From Pasteurella sp049941595 (GTDB lineage: Bacteria; Pseudomonadota; Gammaproteobacteria; Enterobacterales; Pasteurellaceae), in contig JBNFNA010000008.1 in assembly GCA_049941595.1 (NCBI GenBank), positions 118,461 through 182,460 of the forward strand: 64,000 nucleotides of DNA. Reading direction: 5' to 3'. Shown here piece after piece: positions 8,875 to 15,946 of the stretch. The position numbers were made by a program, and so were the translations under genes. Within the stretch, counting starts at the first letter, position 1. Each line of letters opens with the position of its first letter. Below the pieces are notes generated by a model. It was not told the DNA's origin. It saw nothing but the letters and a program-made list of their open reading frames with translations, and made no database searches.

Positions 8875-9426
8875 ATGAGCAGAAAATATAAAATGAACAA
8901 TCCAGAGGGAATTTATTTTGTTAGTTTTGCAACGGTTTATTGGGTAGATGTGTTTGTTAGAGAAATTTATTTTGAGGCAATTATTCAGGCTCTTGCATTT
9001 TGTTGTAAAGAAAAGGGGATGATTCTGTATGGGTATTGTATTATGCCGAGCCATATTCATCTATTATTCCAAGCGAAGGAAAAGAATCCCATGGCATTAT
9101 TGCAGAGTTTTAAGAAATTTACTGCGAAAGGCTTGTTAAAGCTGATTAGTGAAAATCAGCAAGAAAGTAGGAAGGAATGGCTTTTATGGATGTTTGAACG
9201 GGCAGGAAAGAAAAGTGCTAATGTTCAAAAATATCAGTTTTGGCAACATCACAATCAACCTATCGAGATTTACTCCGAAAAATATTTTGACCAGAAATTA
9301 AATTATATCCATCAAAATCCTGTTGTGAGTGGATTTGTTTCTCAAGCAGAAGATTGGAAATACAGTAGTGCTAAAAATTATGTAAATTGCCAGGATGTCG
9401 TACTTGAAATAGAGAAATTGATTTAG
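8875..9426 (+). CDS. REP-associated tyrosine transposase (RAYT, Y1/HUH family)
   Basis: This 183-residue protein belongs to the IS200-like Y1 transposase family, in the branch that is domesticated or mobile with REP palindromes. It has the family opening (MNNPEGIYFVSFAT), the metal-binding HUH motif His60-Ile-His62 in MPSHIHLLF, and a likely nucleophile Tyr144 in LNYIHQNPV, followed by the typical EDWKYSSAKNY. Start choice is ATG 8875, preceded by a GGGG-rich stretch; the frame opens earlier only with TTG codons. REP-like palindromes lie on both sides (8671-8752 and from 9474). RAYTs nick single-stranded REP DNA and are thought to spread these repeats. It appears intact. Confidence 0.86.
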   Translation: MSRKYKMNNPEGIYFVSFATVYWVDVFVREIYFEAIIQALAFCCKEKGMILYGYCIMPSHIHLLFQAKEKNPMALLQSFKKFTAKGLLKLISENQQESRKEWLLWMFERAGKKSANVQKYQFWQHHNQPIEIYSEKYFDQKLNYIHQNPVVSGFVSQAEDWKYSSAKNYVNCQDVVLEIEKLI

Positions 9427-9473
9427 TTATAGAAAAATTCATATTCGTATGCTTATTGGAACCCCACATATAC

Positions 9474-9552
9474 CCCCGATGGCGCTCGTATCCATACGAG
9501 TGCCTTATCACATCTAAATTAGTCTAAGCACTCGTCACAGACGAGCGCTATC
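9474..9552. repeat. REP-like palindromic element, copy 2
   Basis: Same two-hairpin unit, beginning CCCCGATGGCGCTCGTATCCATACGAG in sense (shown by its hairpins CTCGTAT/ATACGAG and CTCGTC/GACGAG). Both arms of the first hairpin carry compensating changes relative to copy 1. Confidence 0.85.
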
Positions 9553-9554
9553 CT

Positions 9555-9633
9555 CCGATGGCGCCCGTGTCCACACGGGTGCCTTGTCACACCTAAATTA
9601 GTTTAAGCACTCGTCAAAGACGAGCACTATCTT
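9555..9633. repeat. REP-like palindromic element, copy 3
   Basis: Two-hairpin unit with first hairpin CCCGTGT-CC-ACACGGG, a compensatory C/G change on both arms, and second hairpin CTCGTC-AAA-GACGAG. It follows copy 2 after two bases. Confidence 0.85.
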
Positions 9634-9650
9634 TCGTTTCCTATACGTTG

Positions 9651-9732
9651 CCCCCGATGGCACTTGTGTCCACACGGGTGCCCCGTCATATCTAAGTAGT
9701 CTAAGCACTCGTCAAAGACGAGCGCTATCTTT
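9651..9732. repeat. REP-like palindromic element, copy 4
   Basis: Two-hairpin unit opening with CCCCCGATGG. The first hairpin has one unpaired change (CTTGTGT/ACACGGG). The flank after it (9733-9786) resembles the flank after copy 1 (8753-8812), including GGATCGAGAAAT followed by AACCCC. Confidence 0.82.
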
Positions 9733-9782
9733 ATGATTTTTTTTTATCTTTTTTGATTTTGTAAGCTGGATCGAGAAATTAA

Positions 9783-9816
9783 CCCCGATGGTGCTCGTAT
9801 CCATACGAGTGCCTTT
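9783..9816. repeat. REP-like element, copy 5 (first hairpin only)
   Basis: CCCCGATGG then CTCGTAT-CC-ATACGAG and TGCCTT. The second hairpin is missing, so this is a half-unit. Confidence 0.75.
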
Positions 9817-10308
9817 TCATTTTCTCCAGAATGTCAAATACTCATCACAAACCACAACATAAACAACCACTATCAATAAAGTGCTTCAGATATAACTTTT
9901 TAATCAATACCCACCTGATGGCGCTCGTGTTTACACGACTCTGAGTTATCTTTTTTTATTACTACCAATGTTAGATTTTTTGTCTCGTTCCTTTTTAAAT
10001 TGCAAGAGAGCAATAAAGTGTAATCTTATTTTTTATATTTTAAAAAGTTGGCTAAAAATGGCCGTTATTATTCTGCTACTCGTGTTCTTACGAGTGCTTT
10101 TTCATTTCTCATTTTTAGTTAAAACTCCATCACGAAAGCGTCATATCTTTAGGCTTTAGAGGGGTTCTAGCGTTAAAAAACTATCATCCTTTCTATCACT
10201 AAAAAAGAGTAGATATCACTATGATAATTTTCGAAGAAAAAAAAGCTTGTCATTGAGCTATATATAGACAATAATTAACCGCTCAATTTAAAAGCACGGC
10301 ATAGCTTC
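9817..10308. other. AT-rich intergenic stretch with decayed repeats
   Basis: Apart from decayed repeat copies at 9913-9942 and 10078-10097 I see no convincing gene. A 63-codon open frame at 9968-10159 is built on repeat sequence. The znuD promoter presumably lies in the last part, but I find no clear Zur box. Confidence 0.5.
9913..9942. repeat. REP-like element, decayed copy 6
   Basis: CTGATGGCGCTCGTGTTTACACGA keeps the GATGG lead and the first hairpin with a changed loop, then diverges. A further worn hairpin (ACTCGTGTTCTTACGAGTGC) is at 10078-10097. Confidence 0.6.
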
Positions 10309-10471
10309 AGTGAGTCAGTGTTGGGGATCGCATATTGCCTTATCAAGAGGCGGACGAGTCGTCATTAGGATACCCCAACGTGTATTCTGCACAATATCTA
10401 ACTCTAGTCCGCAAAAGGCTGAATATGTTTGGGCTTGGCTGTGTGTTTTTCGGAATACGCGTGTTTATTAA
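10309..10471 (+). pseudogene. Diverged remnant of the purL 3' end
   Basis: Reading codons from 10322 gives GSHIALSRGGRVVIRIP, QRVFCTISNSS and AWLCVFRNTRVY then TAA at 10469-10471. These align with the end of PurL: GITALSNQDGRVAIMMP, PERVFRTVSNSW and AWMRLFRNARVV. At DNA level 10377-10404 matches 7397-7424 at 25 of 28 bases. The catalytic His-Pro-Glu of the glutaminase triad is replaced by a single Gln, so the piece cannot function. It ends 22 bp before the znuD start. I infer a second, old or imported purL 3' end left beside znuD. Confidence 0.82.
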
Positions 10472-10493
10472 CTTTTTTAATTTTATATTTTTT

Positions 10494-12884
10494 ATGAGAA
10501 GAATTTCGTATCTATCATTATGTGTTATTTCAGCACTTTATAGCCAGATGGCGCTTTCGCAAAATAGTTTAGCAAATACAGACAACCATATTGAGCTTGA
10601 ACCAATATTGGTGGACGCCCTTACAGAGAGCAGACAAGGTGCGCCACTGGCTGGTCGTTTAATGGCGAGTGAAAAAACAATTACATCGTATAGCCTTAAA
10701 CAGCGTGGAAGCAATCTTGGTGATGCCTTATCAGGCGAGCTGGGTATTCACGCAAGTCAATTCGGTGGTGGTTCATCAGCGCCTGTAATCCGTGGGCAAG
10801 AGGGTAAGCGTATCAAAGTGCTTAATAGTGGGAATGAAACCTTAGATATGTCTGTAATGTCGCCAGACCACGCAGTCACTGTGGATAGCTTACTTGCAAA
10901 ACAAGTGGAGATTTTACGTGGCGCAAATACGTTACTCTATAGCTCTGGTAATGCAGCTGGTGTCGTCAATGTTGTAGATAATAAAATTCCGACCGCAGAA
11001 GTGGTTGGCGTTGAAGGGGAAGTGGGGGTTAGAACAGGCAGTGCAGATAAGGAACGTTTAGTGAATGTTTCACTTGATGTGGGATTATCCAAATCTGTCG
11101 TGGCACATCTTGAAGGCTTGTATAAAAAAGCCGATGACTATAGAACACCGTCTTACCAACATCAAGGCCATACGCATCGTAAATTAGATAATAGTTTTGT
11201 GGATAACCGAAGTGGCAGTATTGGACTTTCTTGGGTGGGTGCTCAAGGTTATTTAGGGGTGGCTTACAGCCAACGTAAAGATAAATATGGCTTACCTGCC
11301 CATTCACATCTGTATGATGAATATTATATGCACGTGTTATTATCTGATGCACATTGGCGTAAACCGTATTTAGTGCATTATCCATTTTTAATGGAAGAAA
11401 CAGACATTGATTATAATAACCCCGGCATTGACTGTATTAAAAAAGAGTGGCACAGCCATGGGCATTTGTGTGATCACGGGCATGCACATCATGGAAATGG
11501 ACAAGATAACCATGATCACCACGGACATGCGGATCCTCATATCGCCTTAAAGACCCAACGTTGGGATTTACGTGGTGAATGGAAAAATCCAGTCAAAGGA
11601 TTAGATAAAATCCGCATGATGATTGCGAAAGTGGATTATCGCCACGATGAAAAATCGGGGGCAATTTCGGATAATTCCTTTAAAAATAAAGGGTATTCAG
11701 CACGTCTTGAGTTTGTTCATCAGCCGATTGCTGGATTCAGTGGATTAATTGGCTTGAGCCATGCATACCAAGATAGCTATGCGTTAGATAACCATACGCT
11801 TGAATATCGCAAACAAAACCTTCTGACTGACCACACAACGGATCAACAAAGTCTGTTTTTGATGGAGCGTGTGGAAGCAGGCAAATGGCAATTTGATATT
11901 GGCGGACGTGTTGAACGTCAACGAATTGCAATGAAGTATCATTTTGAGGTGCCAAAAAGTGAGCAACCGCCTGAAGAGCTCACTCGACCGCATAAAGAGA
12001 AAGCCTATTCCTATGCGTTATCTGCTAATTATCAACTCAATGAACAGCATCAGTTTAATATGACTTTCTCTCATCAAGAGCGTTTACCTAATGCACAAGA
12101 GCTCTATGCTCACGGCAAACATTTGGCAACCAATTCTTTTGAGGTGGGAAATAAAAATCTGAAAAAGGAACGCTCGAATAACATTGAGTTAGGTTGGGGC
12201 TATACAGGAGAAAAACTTGGGATTAAATTAAGCGGCTATTACCAACAGTTTTCTAACTATATTTACGCAGGCATTTTGAATGATAAGAGCTGTGCTTGGA
12301 AAAAAAATGGGCGTTGTTCTCGTTCATTAACTGATGATTATCCATTACGTTTATATCGTTACAATCAATCGAAAGCCACGATTTATGGGTTTGAAGCCGA
12401 AGCAAGTTATCAAATTTCTTCAACATATGATGTGTCCGTTTTTGGTGATTATGTCCGAGGTAAATTAAAAGACCTTGCCTACCTCCCGATTGGATATGAA
12501 CAAGTCTATAATGAAAGAGATGATGTGATTGGCGTCAAACCAACAGGCTGGCAAAAACAACCTGATGGCAATGCCCCTCGTATGCCAGCCATGCGTTTAG
12601 GCCTGAAATGGAATGCTCATTTTGAAAATGGTATCAGTTTGAATACTCAGTTATATCGTGTTTTCAAACAAAATAAAGTTGCACGTTTAGAAAAGCCAAC
12701 ACAGGGTCATACGATGTGGAATGCCGGTGTTAGCTATGATGGAAAACTGGGTAGCAATGAATATACGCTATTTTTGAATGCGAATAATTTGCTCAATGTG
12801 AAAGTCTACAATCACACTTCATTCTTATCTTACATTCCGCAAAGTGGATTAGGGATTAATGTGGGAATGAATTTTAAATTCTAA
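10494..12884 (+). CDS. znuD: TonB-dependent zinc receptor, ZnuD/TdfJ-like
   Basis: This 796-residue outer-membrane receptor closely resembles neisserial ZnuD, which imports zinc (and has been linked to haem) using TonB energy. A signal peptide (MRRISYLSLCVISALYSQMALS) precedes the mature start. The plug holds SQFGGGSSAPVIRGQEGKRIKVLN and VEILRGANTLLYSSGNAAGVV. Later marks include GLPAHSH, HQERLPNAQELYAHGKH, FEVGNKNLKKERSNNIELG and the terminal beta strand ending in Phe. A His-rich loop at about residues 320-350 (HSHGHLCDHGHAHH and more) would capture zinc. The start is ATG 10494; the open frame from 10335 runs through the purL remnant. No Zur site was recognised and no uptake signal lies in the gene. 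Confidence 0.88.
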   Translation: MRRISYLSLCVISALYSQMALSQNSLANTDNHIELEPILVDALTESRQGAPLAGRLMASEKTITSYSLKQRGSNLGDALSGELGIHASQFGGGSSAPVIRGQEGKRIKVLNSGNETLDMSVMSPDHAVTVDSLLAKQVEILRGANTLLYSSGNAAGVVNVVDNKIPTAEVVGVEGEVGVRTGSADKERLVNVSLDVGLSKSVVAHLEGLYKKADDYRTPSYQHQGHTHRKLDNSFVDNRSGSIGLSWVGAQGYLGVAYSQRKDKYGLPAHSHLYDEYYMHVLLSDAHWRKPYLVHYPFLMEETDIDYNNPGIDCIKKEWHSHGHLCDHGHAHHGNGQDNHDHHGHADPHIALKTQRWDLRGEWKNPVKGLDKIRMMIAKVDYRHDEKSGAISDNSFKNKGYSARLEFVHQPIAGFSGLIGLSHAYQDSYALDNHTLEYRKQNLLTDHTTDQQSLFLMERVEAGKWQFDIGGRVERQRIAMKYHFEVPKSEQPPEELTRPHKEKAYSYALSANYQLNEQHQFNMTFSHQERLPNAQELYAHGKHLATNSFEVGNKNLKKERSNNIELGWGYTGEKLGIKLSGYYQQFSNYIYAGILNDKSCAWKKNGRCSRSLTDDYPLRLYRYNQSKATIYGFEAEASYQISSTYDVSVFGDYVRGKLKDLAYLPIGYEQVYNERDDVIGVKPTGWQKQPDGNAPRMPAMRLGLKWNAHFENGISLNTQLYRVFKQNKVARLEKPTQGHTMWNAGVSYDGKLGSNEYTLFLNANNLLNVKVYNHTSFLSYIPQSGLGINVGMNFKF

Positions 12885-12915
12885 TACGGGATTTAAAGTA
12901 AATAGACTTTGTAAC

Positions 12916-12949
12916 AAAGGCACAGGTTTTTTAATTTGTGCCTTTTTTT
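12916..12949 (+). terminator. Terminator after znuD
   Basis: AAAGGCACA pairs with TGTGCCTTT, followed by TTTT. Confidence 0.8.
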
Positions 12950-13048
12950 GCGATATATACCTTCTTTGGTGAAGAGCGCTCGACTAAGTGCGGTTGTTTT
13001 TTCGAACGTTTTGATTTTTATGAGTTTTAATTACTCTTTATTTTTGCG

Positions 13049-13597
13049 TTAAACTTTTATATTTTTTTCGATTTCCTTATCCATCTTCTCATCTTCCTTC
13101 CTGATTTCCATTAGTTCTTTAATAATTGCCTCTACTTTAGCTTTATATTCAGGCACTTCTTCTGGTGACTTTGTCATTGAGGCATATGTAATCTTAAGCA
13201 TTTCTTCTGTACGACTATAAAATTCTTTTTTATTTTCTAGAAATCTCTCTAGGTCAGGGAATTTAATATCGAGATTTTCTAATTCAGCGGAAATTTCTTC
13301 GACAGTTTGTTGCAAATTATCAATTAATTTATCCATTTCCTCTTGTGTGATTTTTTTTGCTGGTGGCTTATGCGCTATAAGCTTTTTTGTCATTATATCG
13401 ATGTGTTTTTGAAATCTATCTTTTGAGAATTTATCCCATTTTTGAATAGCTTCATAATCCTTTTTAAATTGTGCATTTGCAAGATATTGAATATTTTCTG
13501 TTTTTGTATCTGTCGTGTTATTGGTATTCTCATTGTCACAAGCGACAAGTGAGCAGCCAAGCATAACTGCTAAGCCAATTGATGTGAGTTTTTTCAT
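13049..13597 (-). CDS. Putative lipoprotein, tandem paralogue 1
   Basis: A 182-residue lipoprotein of unknown function. The signal peptide ends in lipobox GCSLVAC with Cys20, and the mature protein begins CDNEN. Asp at +2 followed by Asn at +3 is the Lol-avoidance (inner-membrane retention) signal in E. coli. The body is almost entirely charged helix, likely coiled coil, with QFKKDYEAIQKWDKFS at about residues 43-58, also found in the next two genes. It is the last of three same-strand paralogues (13.0-15.1 kb). I do not recognise a named family and infer only an envelope role. Confidence 0.75.
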   Translation of the reverse strand: MKKLTSIGLAVMLGCSLVACDNENTNNTTDTKTENIQYLANAQFKKDYEAIQKWDKFSKDRFQKHIDIMTKKLIAHKPPAKKITQEEMDKLIDNLQQTVEEISAELENLDIKFPDLERFLENKKEFYSRTEEMLKITYASMTKSPEEVPEYKAKVEAIIKELMEIRKEDEKMDKEIEKNIKV

Positions 13598-13712
13598 AAG
13601 TTTTCCTTAAATAAATATAACTAGTTTAAAAATAAAATATTCATCCATTTTGGACTTATCTAACAAAGCGCTTTGATGTAAAAGTGCGGTGATTTTTCTA
13701 AAAGTTTTTTAT

Positions 13713-13743
13713 AAAAAAATAGCCAAATTACATATTTGGCTAT
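13713..13743 (-). terminator. Terminator after lipoprotein paralogue 2
   Basis: ATAGCCAAAT pairs with ATTTGGCTAT around TACAT. On the minus strand a T-run follows (plus-strand AAAAAAA). Paralogue 3 has a nearly identical stem, so the terminator was duplicated with the gene. Confidence 0.82.
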
Positions 13744-13756
13744 TGATGATTTTTGC

Positions 13757-14329
13757 TTATTTAGATGTTAGGCTTCTGTATTTTTCAGCTACTTTCTTAT
13801 TGAGTTCGCTGACTTCAACATTCAACGCTTGTAGCTCTTTCATTTTAGCTTCAAATGAAGATTGGTATGTTAATGCTTCTTTAGCAGGCTTGCTTGATGC
13901 AGTAATTGCAATTTCAAAGCTTTCTTGCGCAAGGCTATTACCTTGTTTCATTTTATTGGTAAGCGCTTTTAAGTCAGGATCTTGAATATTCAATGCCTCT
14001 AATTCATTAATTGATTGAGCAATGGTATTTTTGAGGTTGGTAATTAATCCAGTTGCTTCTTCAGTTGTTAAGCGTTTAGCAGGATCTTGTTGTTCTACAA
14101 GTCGGTTTTGAATAATTGCGATCCGTTCTTGAATTTTTTGTGTTTCCACATTATTCCAATTCATAATCGCTTCATAATCTTTTTTGAATTGTGCTGTTGC
14201 GTCAAGTACAACTTCTGATTTTGCTGGTGCAGTGTTATTTACCGAAGTTTCTGGCGTATTTTTATTGTCACAAGCCGTAAGTGTACAACCAAATAAAATG
14301 GCTAAGCAAATTGATGAGAATTTTTTCAT
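13757..14329 (-). CDS. Putative lipoprotein, tandem paralogue 2
   Basis: A 190-residue lipoprotein with the same plan as its neighbours: signal peptide ending in GCTLTAC, mature start CDNKN (Asp at +2), a short Thr/Ala/Ser-rich linker, then QFKKDYEAIMNWNNVET and a long helical body (about residues 55-190) with no cysteine after the lipidated one. The helical spacing of hydrophobic residues suggests a small helical bundle. It has its own terminator (13713-13743), so each paralogue is probably a separate transcription unit. Function unknown. Confidence 0.75.
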   Translation of the reverse strand: MKKFSSICLAILFGCTLTACDNKNTPETSVNNTAPAKSEVVLDATAQFKKDYEAIMNWNNVETQKIQERIAIIQNRLVEQQDPAKRLTTEEATGLITNLKNTIAQSINELEALNIQDPDLKALTNKMKQGNSLAQESFEIAITASSKPAKEALTYQSSFEAKMKELQALNVEVSELNKKVAEKYRSLTSK

Positions 14330-14498
14330 ACGTTTTCCTTAATATGTAGCGAGTTGATATAAATAGAAAATTTTCTATTTTTTCCATTATACACAGGCAG
14401 TGCTAATGGCATAGTTTTTTATTATCAAGATTTTTGTATATTAATCAGTTTATGTAAAGCCGAGGTGTTTTATAGCTTTCTCTTTCTAAATGAAAACT

Positions 14499-14530
14499 AA
14501 AAAAATAGCCAAACACAGTGGTTTGGCTAT
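14499..14530 (-). terminator. Terminator after lipoprotein paralogue 3
   Basis: ATAGCCAAAC pairs with GTTTGGCTAT around ACAGTG, with a minus-strand T-run. The stem is nearly the same as the one at 13719-13743. Confidence 0.82.
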
Positions 14531-14551
14531 GAGGAATGTGATTATATAAAC

Positions 14552-15103
14552 TTATTTTTGTTCATATTTTTGTTTTAAGCGAGCACCCTCTGTTTCCACT
14601 GCTTGCTGTGCTTGTTCGAACTCTTTGAATTTAGCTTCAACTTTTGAAAGTTCTTTGACAGCGTTGAGTGGATCAAGTGTGGCTTTTGCCATCATTGGGA
14701 GCGCTGTTGTCGCACCTCTATAGGCCTCTTTAATGATTGATCTATACTTAATGACTTCGGGATCTTTTAAGTTAAGCTCATCTAATGCTTTGAGCGATTT
14801 TTCAGTTGCTTCAGTGAATGGTGCAAATAACTTGTCGATATCCTCTGGTTTTGTTTTGCCGCTACTTTGTGCTTCTGCCATTTTGGTTTCAAACGCACTG
14901 AAGTGTTTACTCATCTCTTTATCCGATTCAGCGCGCCATTTTTCGACTTTTTCATAATCGTGGCGGAACTGTTCTTGTGGGCTGAGTTGAACTTCTGTTT
15001 CTTTCGCACTGTCTGTATTTGAATTTGTCTTGCCAGCATTGTCACAAGCGGCAAGGGTGAAAGCTAAAAGTGCCGCTAAACTTAGTTGAGTGATTTTTTT
15101 CAT
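14552..15103 (-). CDS. Putative lipoprotein, tandem paralogue 3
   Basis: A 183-residue lipoprotein, first of the three in the direction of transcription. Signal peptide MKKITQLSLAALLAFTLAAC, mature start CDNAG, again Asp at +2. The shared block appears as QFRHDYEKVEKWRAES. The rest is helical and charged, ending in KQKYEQK. It is the most diverged of the three. A good GGAGACAAG ribosome-binding region precedes the ATG. The function is unknown; the shared N-terminal block and position argue for tandem duplication. Confidence 0.75.
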   Translation of the reverse strand: MKKITQLSLAALLAFTLAACDNAGKTNSNTDSAKETEVQLSPQEQFRHDYEKVEKWRAESDKEMSKHFSAFETKMAEAQSSGKTKPEDIDKLFAPFTEATEKSLKALDELNLKDPEVIKYRSIIKEAYRGATTALPMMAKATLDPLNAVKELSKVEAKFKEFEQAQQAVETEGARLKQKYEQK

Positions 15104-15317
15104 TCTTGTCTCCTTATTTTATATGAGAAATGTTGTATAATTTGTGTACTGCACTTTCATTATAGAATATCAAATGGAGTTTTAATAGCGATTATTACCT
15201 GAATTTTGTGACTATTTTTGCTATTGTTGTTTTGAGCCTATTGATGAAACGTACGAATATCGCTTTAATTGGCTGTTTGAGCGGAATTTAGCATCCTCAT
15301 TTATAAGGAGATTTCCT

Positions 15318-15812
15318 ATGAAAGCTTTTCGATATTTCAAGTCTTTTGCATTCGTGTTGTTCGTTGCAAGTGTGAGTTTAGGCATCAATGCACAAGAGCA
15401 AGCCAGCACCAATATACAGCAACAAACGAAACCTTTGACGGAGAAACAAATTGCAGCCATTGAGAAGAAAATGATTGGTCTGCATAAATTGTCTTTGCAA
15501 TGGGTGAGCTGGGAAAAATTTGGTACGGCAGAGATGTATGTAGGGCCAGCTGGCTTAATGATAGAGGGTGAGCAGTATGTCAATGATAATTATGTGATAT
15601 TAAAAGGCTTAGTAGATGTTATTGATGAACGTGCGTTCAAATTTACAGGCACCATTATTACACGAGTAGATCACATTAATAATGGCAATGATTGTGAGCG
15701 TGCAGGGGAGTTTGAATTTAGGGCAACAGGAAATCGTAAATATTGGCGCTTACAGCAAATGTCCAACCCTTGCGATCACGCAACGGATTATGTTGATGTC
15801 TTTTTTAACTAA
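15318..15812 (+). CDS. Secreted protein of unknown function
   Basis: A 164-residue product with a clear Sec signal peptide (about residues 1-25, ending SLGINA before QEQAS). After a Gln/Thr-rich linker, helix EKQIAAIEKKMIGLHKLSLQW leads into a beta-rich C-terminal half. That half has two cysteines, in NGNDCERAGEF and MSNPCDHATDY, which probably form a disulfide in the periplasm. The pattern WVSWEKFGTAEMYVGPAGL resembles conserved hypothetical periplasmic proteins, but I cannot name a family. It is transcribed alone, away from the lipoproteins, with AAGGAG upstream of the ATG. Confidence 0.75.
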   Translation: MKAFRYFKSFAFVLFVASVSLGINAQEQASTNIQQQTKPLTEKQIAAIEKKMIGLHKLSLQWVSWEKFGTAEMYVGPAGLMIEGEQYVNDNYVILKGLVDVIDERAFKFTGTIITRVDHINNGNDCERAGEFEFRATGNRKYWRLQQMSNPCDHATDYVDVFFN

Positions 15813-15823
15813 TAAATAATATT

Positions 15824-15863
15824 AAAGTGCGGTCGAATTTTTGAAAATTTTACCGCTCTTTTT
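15824..15863 (+). terminator. Terminator built on an uptake-signal inverted pair
   Basis: AAAGTGCGGT (uptake signal 15825-15833) faces an imperfect complement TACCGCTCTTTTT, forming a stem with a T-run. Confidence 0.65.
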
Positions 15864-15889
15864 GTAGAGAGATTTCAATAGTCGAGAAA

Positions 15890-15920
15890 CAAAAAATAAG
15901 GCGATTCATAGAATCGCCTT
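15890..15920 (-). terminator. Terminator of the mgl operon
   Basis: AAGGCGATTC pairs with GAATCGCCTT around ATA. Plus-strand AAAAAA before it gives the T-run on the minus strand. It may also work in the other direction. Confidence 0.82.
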
Positions 15921-15946
15921 TTGGGTTGCTAGTGTTATACGCCTTT

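Noticed and set aside
9474..9732. Regularly repeated ~80-bp units that might suggest a CRISPR array
   Set aside because: The units abut with only a few bases or irregular gaps between them, each is itself a double palindrome, and there are no unique spacers of constant length or cas genes.
9968..10159. 63-codon open frame
   Set aside because: It runs over a decayed repeat, has no ribosome-binding site and a low-complexity hydrophobic translation.
10335..10493. N-terminal extension of the znuD reading frame
   Set aside because: The stretch overlaps the purL remnant in another frame, and a normal signal peptide begins at ATG 10494.
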